From the NCBI RefSeq assembly GCF_040361195.1, contig NZ_APNE01000022.1: a stretch of DNA of 64,000 nt; one strand, given 5' to 3'. The DNA is from Salinisphaera hydrothermalis (GTDB taxonomy: Bacteria > Pseudomonadota > Gammaproteobacteria > Nevskiales > Salinisphaeraceae). A model generated the notes under the pieces. That model did not search any database. It was given only the letters and a program-made list of their open reading frames with translations, and was not told the DNA's origin. This document shows, in pieces, positions 35,007-45,195 of the stretch (position 1 is its first letter; every line of letters starts with the position of its first letter). Both the position numbers and the translations under genes were made by a program.

Positions 35007-35980
35007 TCGAAAACACCCACCCGCCCGCCTCGCTGTCCCGGGCCGAGGCCTCCGAGCGCGCGCCGCTGCGTGTGGCGCTGATCCAGCATGCCTGGCAGCC
35101 GGATCGCGATGCGCTCGTCGCCCATCTGGACGCGGCCATCGGCCAGGCGGCCGAGGCGGGCGCGCGGGCGGTGTTTCTGCCGGAGATCACGCTGCTGCGC
35201 TATCCGGCCGATCAACGCGCCACCGGCACCGCCGCCGACGGCGCGGAAGACCTGGAAACCGGGCCGACGATGACGTTCGCCCGCGCGGCCGCAAAGCGCT
35301 ACGGCATCGCCGTGCATGCCTCGCTCTACCAGCGCGACGACGGCGCCGACGGGCTGGGCCTGAACACGGCGATTTTGATTTCGCCCGAGGGCGAGCTGAT
35401 CTGCGAGACGCACAAGCTGCATATCCCGGTCACCGAGGGCTATTTCGAGCACACTTATTTCCGCCAGGGCCCGGCTGACAACCCCTACCCGGTGTATCGC
35501 CATGCCGCGCTCGACAACGCGGCCATTGGCCTGCCGACCTGCTGGGATGAGTGGTTCCCCGAAGTCGCCCGAGCGTATTCGCTGGGCGGCGCCGAGATCC
35601 TGGCCTATCCGTCGGCGATCGGCTCCGAGCCGGATTTCCCCGATTTCGATACCCAGCCGCTGTGGCAACACGTAATCGTGGGCAACGGCATTGCCTCCGG
35701 CACGTTCATGATCGTGCCCAACCGCATCGGTAACGAAGGCCGCATCACGTTCTATGGCGGCTCGTTCATCTCCGACCCGTACGGGCGGGTGCTGGTGCAG
35801 GCCCCGCGCGACGCCGAGGCGATTCTGGTTACCGATCTGGATCTGGACCAGCGGCGCGACTGGCTCACCCTGTTCCCCTTCCTCGCCACGCGGCGACCCG
35901 ATACCTACGGCGCGCTGACCGCGCCGGTCGACCCCGACCGGCCGCTCGGCGGCACGCCCGAGGCCCATGACCATGAGTGA
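34997..35980 (+). CDS. aguB: N-carbamoylputrescine amidase-like nitrilase-fold enzyme
   Basis: A 327-residue carbon-nitrogen hydrolase. The catalytic triad is Glu63 (FLPEITLL), Lys140 (THKLHIP) and Cys182 (PTCWDEWFPE). The stretch HIPVTEGYFEHTYFRQGP resembles the substrate loop of AguB, which hydrolyses N-carbamoylputrescine to putrescine, ammonia and CO2. Adjacent aguA supports this. The protein has about 24 extra N-terminal residues and is longer than typical AguB (about 290), so substrate drift is possible. The start overlaps the tetR stop and the end overlaps aguA. Confidence 0.78.
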   Translation: MQLIENTHPPASLSRAEASERAPLRVALIQHAWQPDRDALVAHLDAAIGQAAEAGARAVFLPEITLLRYPADQRATGTAADGAEDLETGPTMTFARAAAKRYGIAVHASLYQRDDGADGLGLNTAILISPEGELICETHKLHIPVTEGYFEHTYFRQGPADNPYPVYRHAALDNAAIGLPTCWDEWFPEVARAYSLGGAEILAYPSAIGSEPDFPDFDTQPLWQHVIVGNGIASGTFMIVPNRIGNEGRITFYGGSFISDPYGRVLVQAPRDAEAILVTDLDLDQRRDWLTLFPFLATRRPDTYGALTAPVDPDRPLGGTPEAHDHE

Positions 35981-37016
35981 TGTGATGACCGGCTGGCGCA
36001 TGCCCGCCGAAACCGCCCCGCAGACACGCGTCTGGATGGGGTTTCCGCCGGCCGGGCCGACCGCCGGCGAAAGCGCCCAGGCGCTGGATGAGGCGCGGCG
36101 GGCCTGGTGCGCCGTGGCGCATGCGATCGCCGAATACCAGCCGGTGACCATGCTGGTGGACCCGGCCGATGAGAACATCGCGCCGCGGTATGTCAGCCAG
36201 TACATCGAGCGCGTGACCGTGCCGTTGGACGATGCCTGGCTGCGCGATATCGGCCCCAGCTTCGTGCTGGACGACGACGGTGCGCTCGGCGCGGTGAACT
36301 GGCGCTTCAACGGCTGGGGCGAGCGCGAGTGGGCGCAATGGGATAAGGACAACCGCGTGGCGGCCGCGATCGCGGAAATGGCGGGCGCAACGCGCATCGA
36401 TTCCAAGCTGGTCAACGAAGGCGGCGGCATCGCCGTGGACGGCGCCGGCACCGTGTTGCTCACCGATACCGTACAGCGCGACCCGCGGCGCAACGCCGGC
36501 ATCTCGCGCGCGGCGGTAGAGGCCGAGATGGCGCGCACGCTGGGCGCCGACAACCCGATCTGGCTGCCGCGCGGGCTGCATCGCGACGCCGAGCGCTTCG
36601 GCACCTTCGGCCATGTCGATATCGTGGCGGCGCTTGTATCGCCGGAATGCGTGGCCGTGCACGACCAGCGCGATCCGGCCCACCCGGACCATGCGATCAG
36701 CCGCGAGGCGATGCAGGTGTTCGAGTGGAAGACGACCGCCGAGGGCGCGTCCTGGCACATCGCGCGCATACCGGCACCGCGCACGCTGCGCGATGCCGAA
36801 GGCTTTGTGGACTACAGCTATATCAACCACTTGCCGATCAACGGCGCGGTGATCGTGCCGACCTTCGACGATCCGTCGGATGCCGAGGCGAAGGCGATTC
36901 TGGCCGATCTGTATCCGGGCCGGCGCATCGTAGGCGTCGACGGGCGCGAGATCTTCGCCCGCGGCGGCGGCGTGCACTGCATCACGCAGCAGCAGCCGCA
37001 GTGTGAAACCGACTGA
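35967..37016 (+). CDS. aguA: agmatine deiminase AguA
   Basis: A 349-residue member of the Porphyromonas-type peptidylarginine deiminase family. It converts agmatine to N-carbamoylputrescine and ammonia. The diagnostic features are the early WMGFP, DDAWLRDIGPSFV with active-site Asp, NWRFNGWG, the His in FGHVDIVA and the nucleophile Cys338 in GGGVHCITQQQP. It overlaps aguB by 14 bp; ATG 35973 is an alternative start. It completes the agmatine-to-putrescine route with the upstream amidase. Confidence 0.92.
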   Translation: MTMSDVMTGWRMPAETAPQTRVWMGFPPAGPTAGESAQALDEARRAWCAVAHAIAEYQPVTMLVDPADENIAPRYVSQYIERVTVPLDDAWLRDIGPSFVLDDDGALGAVNWRFNGWGEREWAQWDKDNRVAAAIAEMAGATRIDSKLVNEGGGIAVDGAGTVLLTDTVQRDPRRNAGISRAAVEAEMARTLGADNPIWLPRGLHRDAERFGTFGHVDIVAALVSPECVAVHDQRDPAHPDHAISREAMQVFEWKTTAEGASWHIARIPAPRTLRDAEGFVDYSYINHLPINGAVIVPTFDDPSDAEAKAILADLYPGRRIVGVDGREIFARGGGVHCITQQQPQCETD

Positions 37017-37345
37017 ACCCGGCCGTGCCGATGACCAGCGGGCTTGAGTTCGTCGGCCCGCCGTCAGCGACGTCGCGCCCATGCGCCGACGCGCACCGGC
37101 CATTCTCGACACCATTTCGCACTGCGATGCCGGCACGGCGGTCGCGCTGACAGGCCCTGGCCGGGTTAGGGCACCCCGCCCATTGCGCACAGGCCGGTGA
37201 GCCGGCGGCACGGCCTGGTGGCCCGGGATGGCTTCATTGCGTTGTCTCGTCCCGGGTCGTTTTCTCGGCCACGCCGGGCACGGGTTCGCACCAAACCTCA
37301 ACACGCCCTACCCTGAGCGGCTGATTATCTTCCCGAGCGATCGTC
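37017..37345. other. non-coding gap
   Basis: Nothing convincing is encoded in these 329 bases between aguA and the FNT gene. It should hold the promoter of the FNT gene. Confidence 0.3.
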
Positions 37346-38131
37346 ATGTCCGAAGATCGAAGTCCCGAGACCCGGCTGTCCGCCCGGGCCGTCTATCAGA
37401 CCGTGCGCTACGACGGCGAGCAGGAAATGGCGCGGCCGGTCGGCTCGCTATGGTGGTCCGGCGTGGCCGCCGGCATCGCGCTCGCGAGTTCAGTGGTCGC
37501 CAAGGGGCTGCTGCACATGGAGCTGCCGGACACGCCGTGGCGTGCGCCGATCGCCGACATCGGCTATTGCGTGGGCTTCGTGCTGGTGGTGCTGGGCCGC
37601 ATGCAGCTGTTTACCGAGAACACTATTACCGTGGTGCTGCCGCTGATGGCCAAGCCGTCCTGGCGCGGCCTGTACTGCACGTCACGGCTGTGGACGGTGG
37701 TGTTCGTCGCCAACATGGTGGGCACGTTCATCGCCGCCCTGTTCGTGAACATGGCCGGCGTGGATGCGCCCAACCAGCTGCACGCGTTCAACGAAGTGGC
37801 CGCTCAGGGCGTGCTCGGCAGCGACTGGGTCGGCAACATGCTGCGGGCGATCCCGGCCGGTTTCTTCGTCGCGGCCCTGGTCTGGATGCTGCCCAATGCC
37901 CGCGGGTTCGAGATCTGGGTGATCATGCTGCCCACTTACATCATCGCGCTCGGCGGCTTCGCCCACGTGGTGGTCGGTTCGATGGAAGTCTGGCTGCTGA
38001 TCCTGGCCGGCCAGCTGGGCGTGGTCGACGGCCTGTGGGGCTTTGTAGCCCCCGCGCTGCTCGGCAACGTACTCGGCGGCACGGTGCTGTTCTCGCTGCT
38101 GGCCTACGGCCAGGTCCGGCGCGAGATCTAA
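37346..38131 (+). CDS. formate/nitrite transporter family (YfdC-like) membrane protein
   Basis: A 261-residue inner-membrane channel-type protein with six hydrophobic segments. The FNT pattern is visible: SGVAAGIALASS in the first helix, a charged cytoplasmic N-terminus, RMQLFTENTITVVLPLM in the third and GGFAHVVVGSMEV near the central constriction. FNT proteins pass formate, nitrite or small monocarboxylates; the substrate of the YfdC-like branch is not established. It appears monocistronic. Confidence 0.8.
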   Translation: MSEDRSPETRLSARAVYQTVRYDGEQEMARPVGSLWWSGVAAGIALASSVVAKGLLHMELPDTPWRAPIADIGYCVGFVLVVLGRMQLFTENTITVVLPLMAKPSWRGLYCTSRLWTVVFVANMVGTFIAALFVNMAGVDAPNQLHAFNEVAAQGVLGSDWVGNMLRAIPAGFFVAALVWMLPNARGFEIWVIMLPTYIIALGGFAHVVVGSMEVWLLILAGQLGVVDGLWGFVAPALLGNVLGGTVLFSLLAYGQVRREI

Positions 38132-38398
38132 ACGACGCTACGACGGCGGCCGGCCAGCGTCGACTCCATGAATAGGATGAGCGACGGGGGAATCCCCCGC
38201 CGCCCGATACCGAGCCGGACCACCAGCCGCATGGGACCGCGACGACGGCAGGCCAGCCCGATAGGATGCGCTCCGGGCGACGCGCCGGCGCGGGACCAGC
38301 GCCGTCTATTCGAAGCGGCTTGGCCCGCGACGTTATCAGCCGCCCCCGGGTTCTCCAAGCACGAATTGCCGGGGGCCGCTCCAGTCGACATCAACCGC

Positions 38399-38869
38399 TT
38401 AAAAACCGCGCGCCGAACCGGCGAAATCGCAGGCGTCGACAAAACGCGCGCACAAAGCCTCGATGATGGCCTGATCCGCGGCCGAAAAACGGCCCGGTAT
38501 CGGGCTGTCGATATCCAGCACGCCCCATAACCGCTCCTCGACCACGATCGGCACGACCAGCTCCGAACGCGAGGCCGGGTCGCAGGCGATATGGCCGTCG
38601 AAGGCATGCACGTCCTCGACGCGCTGGGTCTGCAGACTCCGCGCCGCAGCGCCACATACGCCGCGCTCGAACGGAATGGGATTACACGCCGGCAGCCCCT
38701 GGAACGGCCCGAGAATCAGCACGTTGTCCTGGCGTTGCAGATAGAAACCCGCCCAGTTCAAATCGGCGAACTGCTGCCGGATAAAGGCGACGGTCTGGGC
38801 GGCGTTGGTGAGCCAGTCGCGCGTGTCGAGCAGGCTGGCGAGCTGGCGTTCGAGCAGGTCCGAACCCAT
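38399..38869 (-). CDS. msrC: free methionine-(R)-sulfoxide reductase, GAF domain (MsrC/YebR)
   Basis: A 156-residue single GAF-domain enzyme that reduces free methionine R-sulfoxide with thioredoxin. The three family cysteines are present: Cys62 (PACNPIPF), Cys72 (RGVCGAAA) and Cys96 (IACDPAS). NWAGFYL and GVLDIDSP are typical. ATG 38869 (MGSDLLERQL) follows a GGAG site. It fits with the stress-related genes nearby but has no operon partner. Confidence 0.9.
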   Translation of the reverse strand: MGSDLLERQLASLLDTRDWLTNAAQTVAFIRQQFADLNWAGFYLQRQDNVLILGPFQGLPACNPIPFERGVCGAAARSLQTQRVEDVHAFDGHIACDPASRSELVVPIVVEERLWGVLDIDSPIPGRFSAADQAIIEALCARFVDACDFAGSARGF

Positions 38870-39000
38870 CGAAGACTCCGCATAAAAACCGGGCGCCAGC
38901 ATCGGCCAAAACGGTAACGCTCACAACCGCACCGGTGCGCGCAACATGAACCGGCGGGGAAAAACGGTTATTCTGGTCGGTTTTTGCCCTGGTACGTTCA

Positions 39001-40530
39001 ATGACCGATACCCGTTCCGGCGGCCGAATCGACAAGCTCACGCTGAGCCTGTCGGTCGGTTTCGTCGCCGTCTTTCTTGTCGCCTCGCTGTTCGATCTTT
39101 CCGGCGTTTCCAGCGCCATCAGCGCCGGTTTCAGCTGGACGGCCAAAACGCTTGGCGCCTACTTCGAATGGTTGCTGCTCGCCACGTTCTTCATCGCGAT
39201 CGGCATTGCCATCAGCCCTGCCGGGCGCGCGCGCATCGGCCAGGCGGACGAGCCCGATTTCAGCACGTTCCAGTGGCTATCGATCATCATGTGCACGCTG
39301 CTGGCCGGCGGCGGCGTGTTCTTCGCGGCAGGCGAACCGGTCTATCACTTTCTGAATACGCCGCCGGCGTTCGATACCCAGGCCGGCACCGCGGCCGCCG
39401 TGCCCACGGCACTGGCCCAGGCGTTCATGCACTGGGGTTTTCTGGCCTGGGCCATTCTCGGCGCGCTGACCGCCGTCGTGCTCGCCCGCGCGCACTATGA
39501 CCGCGGCATGCCGCTGCGCCCGCGCGCGCTATTGTCCGGCGTGTTCGGCGAACGCCTGATCGCCGGCCCGCTCGGCAGCGTGGTCGATGCCGTGTGCGTA
39601 ATCTCGGTAGTCGCCGGTACGGTCGGCCCGATTGGCTTTCTGGCTACCCAGGTGGGTTACGGCCTGCATGTGCTGGTCGGCACGCCCTCCGGGCTCGCGA
39701 CGCAACTGACCATCGTCGCTGTGCTGGGCCTGGTCTATGTCACGTCGGCCGTGACCGGCTTGGCGCGCGGCATTCAGTGGCTGAGCCGTTTCAACGTGAT
39801 TCTGGCGCTCATCATCGGCGCGGTGATCATCGTGTTCGGCGCCACCGGCTTTCTGATCAACGCCTGGACCGAAGCGATGGGCACTTATATCAGTGCCTTC
39901 TTCACCATGGCCACGCAAACGCCGCTGACCGCGCCGGCCGGCTGGCTGAAATGGTGGACGATTTTCTTCTTTGCGTGGTTCATCGGCTACGGCCCATTGA
40001 TGGCGATCTTCGTGGCGCGTATTTCGCGCGGGCGCACGCTGCGCCAGATGATCGTCTCGGTCGCCATTCTGGCGCCAATCGCGACCACGGTCTGGTTCAC
40101 ACTGCTCGGCGGTTCGGGCATCTATGGCCAGATGCATGGGGCGTTCGATCTTGCCAAGCCGCTATCGGCGTTCAAGTTCGACGTCGCCACGCTCACCGTC
40201 GCCCAGTCGCTGCCCGGCGGGCTGTTCATGGCACTGGCGATCCTGTTGCTGACGTCCATCTTCGTCGCCACTACGGGCGACTCCATGAGCTATGCCATCG
40301 CCGTGGTGCACACGGGCGATGAAAACCCGCCGGCCGGCCTGCGTGCGTTCTGGGGCATTCTGATGGCCGCCATGGCCGCCGTGCTGCTTGCGATGGGTCA
40401 CGGCCAGATCAGCGCCCTGCAGCAATTCATCGTGATCACCGCCATTCCGGTATCGCTGGTGCTGCTGCCCTCGCTCTGGACCGGCCCGCGAGCCGCCATG
40501 GCGATGGCCCGCGATCAGGGCGTGGTGTAA
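39001..40530 (+). CDS. BCCT-family transporter
   Basis: A 509-residue betaine/carnitine/choline-type carrier with 12 hydrophobic segments. FAAGEPVYHFL corresponds to the family GIGP/E-VHF segment. The signature helix WWTIFFFAWFIGYGPLMAIFV (about 320-340) carries aromatic residues of the substrate box. It lacks the long C-terminal osmosensing domain, so it may work as a plain importer. Uptake of glycine betaine, choline or another quaternary amine would suit a halotolerant cell; the exact substrate is open. Confidence 0.85.
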   Translation: MTDTRSGGRIDKLTLSLSVGFVAVFLVASLFDLSGVSSAISAGFSWTAKTLGAYFEWLLLATFFIAIGIAISPAGRARIGQADEPDFSTFQWLSIIMCTLLAGGGVFFAAGEPVYHFLNTPPAFDTQAGTAAAVPTALAQAFMHWGFLAWAILGALTAVVLARAHYDRGMPLRPRALLSGVFGERLIAGPLGSVVDAVCVISVVAGTVGPIGFLATQVGYGLHVLVGTPSGLATQLTIVAVLGLVYVTSAVTGLARGIQWLSRFNVILALIIGAVIIVFGATGFLINAWTEAMGTYISAFFTMATQTPLTAPAGWLKWWTIFFFAWFIGYGPLMAIFVARISRGRTLRQMIVSVAILAPIATTVWFTLLGGSGIYGQMHGAFDLAKPLSAFKFDVATLTVAQSLPGGLFMALAILLLTSIFVATTGDSMSYAIAVVHTGDENPPAGLRAFWGILMAAMAAVLLAMGHGQISALQQFIVITAIPVSLVLLPSLWTGPRAAMAMARDQGVV

Positions 40531-40979
40531 GCCGCCCTGCCCGAAGCGCAGCCCGGCCGGGCTGCGCTCGCTCGAGCCCGTCGGGCCGCCGCCAGACCGA
40601 CGTGGCTGGCCGGCGGGCGTTGCCGCGCGCGCCGCGCGGCAACGCTAGGTGATCCTCATCGAGAGTCCGTGCCACTCGCGCCCGGCGCCACAGGGCACGA
40701 CTCCGCCCCTGCTCGGTCACCTCGATTACTCGCGTTTCACGAAAAAACGTTGCCGAGTCAACGCGCCGGCGCCGAAGGCGACCGGCGCTGGCCCGCTGCC
40801 GGCCGCATTCGCGACCCCCGACCCGAGCCCGCCGCTGGGTATCCGATCGTTCGATGAGCGTATCCGCCGCCGGTTTCCCGTGCTAAGGATAAGATCAAGT
40901 GCTGGCCTTGTTTCGATAGGTGAATAGTCGTGGATTTTCGGCGGAATGCCGTATGGGCAAATGATCGAGGGGGCGCAAT
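40531..40979. other. gap before putA with a strong hairpin
   Basis: A 449-bp non-coding interval. CGTTGCCGCGCG and CGCGCGGCAACG (40618-40644) form a perfect 12-bp stem with a three-base loop, 88 bases after the BCCT stop; it lacks a T-run but is probably its terminator. The right part must carry the putA promoter; no proline-responsive operator was recognised. Confidence 0.5.
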
Positions 40980-43900
40980 ATGAGACCGCAGCAGTCACAC
41001 ACTCCGGAGCTTGTCGATAGCCGGCAGGCCATACGCAACTATTACCTGGCCGACGAGTACCGGGTAATCCACGAGATGATCGCCGGCGCGCAGCTGTCCG
41101 CCGCCGAACGCGAGGCGATTTCCGCCCGCGCGGCCGATCTGGTTCGCCGCGTGCGCAAGAACGCCGCGCCCACCATCATGGAAAAATTCCTGGCGGAATA
41201 CGGCCTGACGACCAAGGAAGGCGTCGCGCTGATGTGTCTGGCCGAGGCGCTATTGCGCGTGCCGGACAACATGACGATCAACGATCTGATCGAGGACAAG
41301 ATCACCTCCGGCGCGTGGAGCACGCACCGCGGCAAGGCATCGTCTTCGTTGATCAACACGGCCACCGTGGCCTTGTTGATGACCAGCAATCTGCTGAAGG
41401 ATTCCGAGCGCAACAGCGTGGGCGAGACGCTGAACAAGCTGCTCAAGCGCTTCGGCGAGCCGGTGATTCGCAAGGTCGCCAACCAGGCGATGAAGGAGAT
41501 GGGCCGCCAGTTCGTGCTCGGCCGCGACATCAAGGAGGCCCAGCGCGAAGCCAAGGACTACATGGCCAAGGGCTATACCTATTCCTACGACATGCTGGGC
41601 GAAGCCGCGCGCACGGACGCCGATGCCAAGCATTATTTCGAGTCGTACTCGAACGCCATCGACAGCATCGCCAAGGCCTGCAAGGGCGACGTCCGCAAGA
41701 ACCCCGGCATTTCGGTGAAGCTGTCGGCGCTGCTCGCCCGCTACGAATACGGCAACAAGGACCGGGTGATGAACGAGCTGCTGCCGCGGGCCCGCACGCT
41801 CGTGAAAAAGGCAGCCGCGGCGAACATGGGCTTCAACATCGACGCCGAGGAGCAGGATCGTCTGGACCTGTCGCTCGACGTGATCGAAGCCATCGTGTCC
41901 GATCCGGAACTGAAGGGCTGGGACGGCTTTGGCGTAGTGGTCCAGGCCTACGGCAAGCGGGCCGCCTTCGTGATCGACTGGCTCTATGGCCTGGCCGAAA
42001 AATACGACCGCCGCTTCATGGTGCGCCTGGTCAAGGGCGCGTACTGGGACGCCGAGATCAAGCGCGCCCAGGTGATGGGGCTGAACGGCTTTCCCGTGTT
42101 CACCCGCAAGGCCTGCAGCGACGTGTCGTTCCTGTCGTGTGCGACCAAGCTGCTGAATATGACCGATCGGATCTACCCGCAGTTCGCCACGCATAACGCG
42201 CATTCGGTGTCGTCCATTCTCGAGCTGGCCAAGGCCAACGGCGTGGACAACTACGAATTCCAGCGTCTGCATGGGATGGGCGAATCCCTGCACGACGAGG
42301 TGATCAAGGTCAGCGGCGTGCCCTGCCGTATCTATGCGCCGGTCGGCCCGCACAAGCATTTGCTGGCCTATCTGGTGCGTCGCCTGCTGGAGAACGGCGC
42401 CAACAGTTCGTTCGTGAACCAGATCGTCGATACCAGCATCACGCCGGAAGAAATCGCCAAGGACCCGATCGAGACGGTCAAGTCGATGGGCGAAAACATT
42501 TCCAGCCGGGCGATCGTCCATCCGTTCAAACTGTTCGGCGAGCAACGGCGTAATTCCAAGGGCTGGGACATCACCGACCCGGTGACGATGGCCGAAATCG
42601 ACGCGGGCCGAGCGCCCTATCGCGACCACGCGTGGACGGGCGGCCCCATGATCGCCGGCCCGGTCTCCGGGACGGAAATACAGGTTGTACACAACCCGGC
42701 CGATCCGAACGACGTCGTCGGCCGCGTGACCCAGGCCTCGGAACAAGACGTCGACACCGCGATCGCCGCGGCCCAGGAGGGTTTCAAGCGCTGGTCGGCC
42801 AAGCCGGCCGAAGAGCGCGCGGCCTGTCTGCGCAAGGTGGCCGATCTGTACGAAGAACATGCCTACGAGCTGTTCGCTCTGGCCACCCGCGAAGCCGGCA
42901 AGTCGCTGGCCGATGGTATCGCCGAGATTCGCGAGGCCGTGGATTTCGCGCTCTATTACGCCAACGAGGGCGAGCGCTATAAGGACAGCGGCGACGCCCG
43001 CGGCGTGATGGTTTGTATCTCGCCCTGGAATTTCCCGCTGGCGATTTTCACCGGCCAGATCATGGCCAATCTGGTGGCCGGCAACGCGGTGTTGGCCAAG
43101 CCCGCCGAGCAGACGGCGCTGCTGGCCGCGCGCGCGGTGGCCTTGATGCACGAGGCCGGCATTCCGGACGACGTGATCCAGCTGTTGCCAGGCGCGGGCG
43201 CCACCGTGGGCGGCGCGCTGACCTCCGACCCGCGGGTGGCCGGTGTGTGCTTTACCGGCTCCACCGCGACCGCGCAGCGCATCAACAAGGCGATGACGGA
43301 ACATATGGCGCCGGATGCCCCTTTGGTGGCCGAAACCGGCGGCATGAACGCGATGATCGTGGATTCCACCGCGCTGCCGGAGCAGGTCGTGCGCGATGTG
43401 CTGGCATCCTCGTTCCAGAGCGCGGGGCAACGCTGTTCTGCCCTGCGCATGCTGTATCTGCAGAAGGATATCGCCGACAGCTTGCTGGAAATGCTTTACG
43501 GCGCGATGGACGAACTGGGCATTGGCGATCCGTGGCTGCTGTCGACCGACGTCGGCCCGGTGATCGATAAAACGGCGCGCAAGAAAATCGCGGACCACTG
43601 CGCCAAACACGAAGCCAACGGCCGATTGCTGAAGAAACTGCCGATCCCGGAACAGGGCACCTTCGTGTCACCAGCCGTCATCCGGCTCGACGGCATCGAG
43701 GACATGGAAGAAGAAATCTTCGGCCCGGTGCTGCACGTTGCGACGTTCGCCGCCAAGGACATCGACAAGGTGGTGGACGCCGTCAACGCCAAGGGCTACG
43801 GCCTGACGTTCGGCCTGCATACGCGCGTCGACCGACGCGTGGAGCGTGTCTCGAAGCGGATCAAGGTCGGCAATACCTACGTCAATCGGAACCAGATCGG

Positions 43901-44609
43901 CGCCATCGTCGGCTCGCAGCCCTTCGGGGGCGAAGGCTTGTCCGGTACCGGCCCGAAAGCCGGCGGCCCGCACTACGTCCGGCGGTTCCTCAAGGGCGAA
44001 ACCGTCACGGTGCCGGCGGACACCGACAGCAAGCCGGTGACCGCCGAGGCGTTGCAGAAACTCATCGACGAGGCCCAGTCGGCCACTGTCCAGCCGCCCG
44101 AAGAACGCATGGCCGCCTTGCAGCCCATCTTCGCGCAGGCGCCGGCCCCGCTGGACGCTGAAACCGAAGCATTACCCGGGCCGACCGGGGAACTGAACCG
44201 CCTGTCGAATCATGCCCGCGGCGTGGTGCTGTGTCTGGGGCCCAACAAGCAAACCGCACTCGAGCAAGCCGCGACCGCGTTGTCGCAAGGCAACAAAGTG
44301 GTGGTGATCGCGCCCGGGGTGGCAAGCGAGGTAGAGCGGGCCGCGAAGGCCGGATTACCCATCGTCGGGGCAGACGGGCATGTACAGCCGGAGGCGTTGA
44401 GCACGGTAACGGGTTTCGAAGCGGTGGCGAGTTCTGCCGAACAGGACACGCTGCGCACCTATCGACGGGCCCTGGCCCAACGGGAGGGTGCCCTGCTGCC
44501 GCTGATCACCGAACACAGGCTCGACCAACGGTTCGTGATCGAGCGCCATCTCTGTGTCGACACCACGGCCGCCGGCGGCAACGCGAGCCTGATCGCGGCG
44601 TCGGAATAA
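40980..44609 (+). CDS. putA: bifunctional proline dehydrogenase / P5C dehydrogenase PutA
   Basis: A 1209-residue enzyme that oxidises proline to glutamate in two steps at the inner membrane. Residues 1-120 form the helical arm, about 180-480 the FAD proline dehydrogenase barrel (YSYDMLGEAAR, HNAHSVSSI, YAPVGPHKHLLAYLVRRLLE). About 560-1030 is the aldehyde dehydrogenase with Glu785 (AETGGMNA) and Cys819 (AGQRCSALR), followed by a C-terminal extension. No ribbon-helix-helix DNA-binding domain is present, so unlike E. coli PutA it should not repress its own gene. AGGGGGC precedes the ATG; a terminator-like hairpin follows. Confidence 0.95.
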   Translation: MRPQQSHTPELVDSRQAIRNYYLADEYRVIHEMIAGAQLSAAEREAISARAADLVRRVRKNAAPTIMEKFLAEYGLTTKEGVALMCLAEALLRVPDNMTINDLIEDKITSGAWSTHRGKASSSLINTATVALLMTSNLLKDSERNSVGETLNKLLKRFGEPVIRKVANQAMKEMGRQFVLGRDIKEAQREAKDYMAKGYTYSYDMLGEAARTDADAKHYFESYSNAIDSIAKACKGDVRKNPGISVKLSALLARYEYGNKDRVMNELLPRARTLVKKAAAANMGFNIDAEEQDRLDLSLDVIEAIVSDPELKGWDGFGVVVQAYGKRAAFVIDWLYGLAEKYDRRFMVRLVKGAYWDAEIKRAQVMGLNGFPVFTRKACSDVSFLSCATKLLNMTDRIYPQFATHNAHSVSSILELAKANGVDNYEFQRLHGMGESLHDEVIKVSGVPCRIYAPVGPHKHLLAYLVRRLLENGANSSFVNQIVDTSITPEEIAKDPIETVKSMGENISSRAIVHPFKLFGEQRRNSKGWDITDPVTMAEIDAGRAPYRDHAWTGGPMIAGPVSGTEIQVVHNPADPNDVVGRVTQASEQDVDTAIAAAQEGFKRWSAKPAEERAACLRKVADLYEEHAYELFALATREAGKSLADGIAEIREAVDFALYYANEGERYKDSGDARGVMVCISPWNFPLAIFTGQIMANLVAGNAVLAKPAEQTALLAARAVALMHEAGIPDDVIQLLPGAGATVGGALTSDPRVAGVCFTGSTATAQRINKAMTEHMAPDAPLVAETGGMNAMIVDSTALPEQVVRDVLASSFQSAGQRCSALRMLYLQKDIADSLLEMLYGAMDELGIGDPWLLSTDVGPVIDKTARKKIADHCAKHEANGRLLKKLPIPEQGTFVSPAVIRLDGIEDMEEEIFGPVLHVATFAAKDIDKVVDAVNAKGYGLTFGLHTRVDRRVERVSKRIKVGNTYVNRNQIGAIVGSQPFGGEGLSGTGPKAGGPHYVRRFLKGETVTVPADTDSKPVTAEALQKLIDEAQSATVQPPEERMAALQPIFAQAPAPLDAETEALPGPTGELNRLSNHARGVVLCLGPNKQTALEQAATALSQGNKVVVIAPGVASEVERAAKAGLPIVGADGHVQPEALSTVTGFEAVASSAEQDTLRTYRRALAQREGALLPLITEHRLDQRFVIERHLCVDTTAAGGNASLIAASE

Positions 44610-44624
44610 GCACCGACCGACCGG

Positions 44625-44649
44625 CCGGCACCCGCAGCGCGGGTGCCGG
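44625..44649 (+). terminator. terminator-like hairpin after putA
   Basis: CCGGCACCCGC and GCGGGTGCCGG form a perfect 11-bp stem with an AGC loop, 15 bases after the putA stop. No T-run follows. Confidence 0.55.
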
Positions 44650-45195
44650 TCAGCCCTAGATGTGATGTCCAGGGCCGGGGCGGGAGTCGGCAACCGCCCC
44701 CCCCCAAACGGTGACTAGCCGTCGTATGGCCGTCGGCCGCCGGACAATCGTAAATACCGCGCCGAGTCGCGAGGCGCGTTCGACGTCCGGGCGGTATGGC
44801 CGCGGCACCGCATACCGCCCATAGCCTGCGCGAACCCCTTCTACGATAAGCCAACGGCGGCCAGCACCCACACGCGGACATCGGCCCGCGACCCGTGGCG
44901 TAACGCGGGTGTTTCTCCGCTGACGCCTGCGGCCCAGGGTCCGTTAACAATTTTTTACACCGACCAAGGTCGCAGAATTACCGCGTCCGCCAGGCCTGAT
45001 ATCGCCCTAACTCCTTGATGAATATAACGACCGCCTCGGCTCCGTTCGACGGCCGCCGTATATCGCCACGTACGACGGCGCGACGGATTCGACTTTTAGC
45101 CGTACAGTGGTTTCACGGGTTTCAACAGACTGTCATGTTCGCGGACGGGGCTGAGCGACACGTGAACCTCAGCGCGACATAAAGACGGTGGCGAC
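44650..45195. other. long upstream region of the decarboxylase
   Basis: A 546-bp non-coding stretch. It has an AT-rich patch near 44945-44960 (AACAATTTTTTACACC) that is a plausible promoter. The right end has the weak ribosome site before ATG 45196. No riboswitch fold was recognised by eye. Confidence 0.35.
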
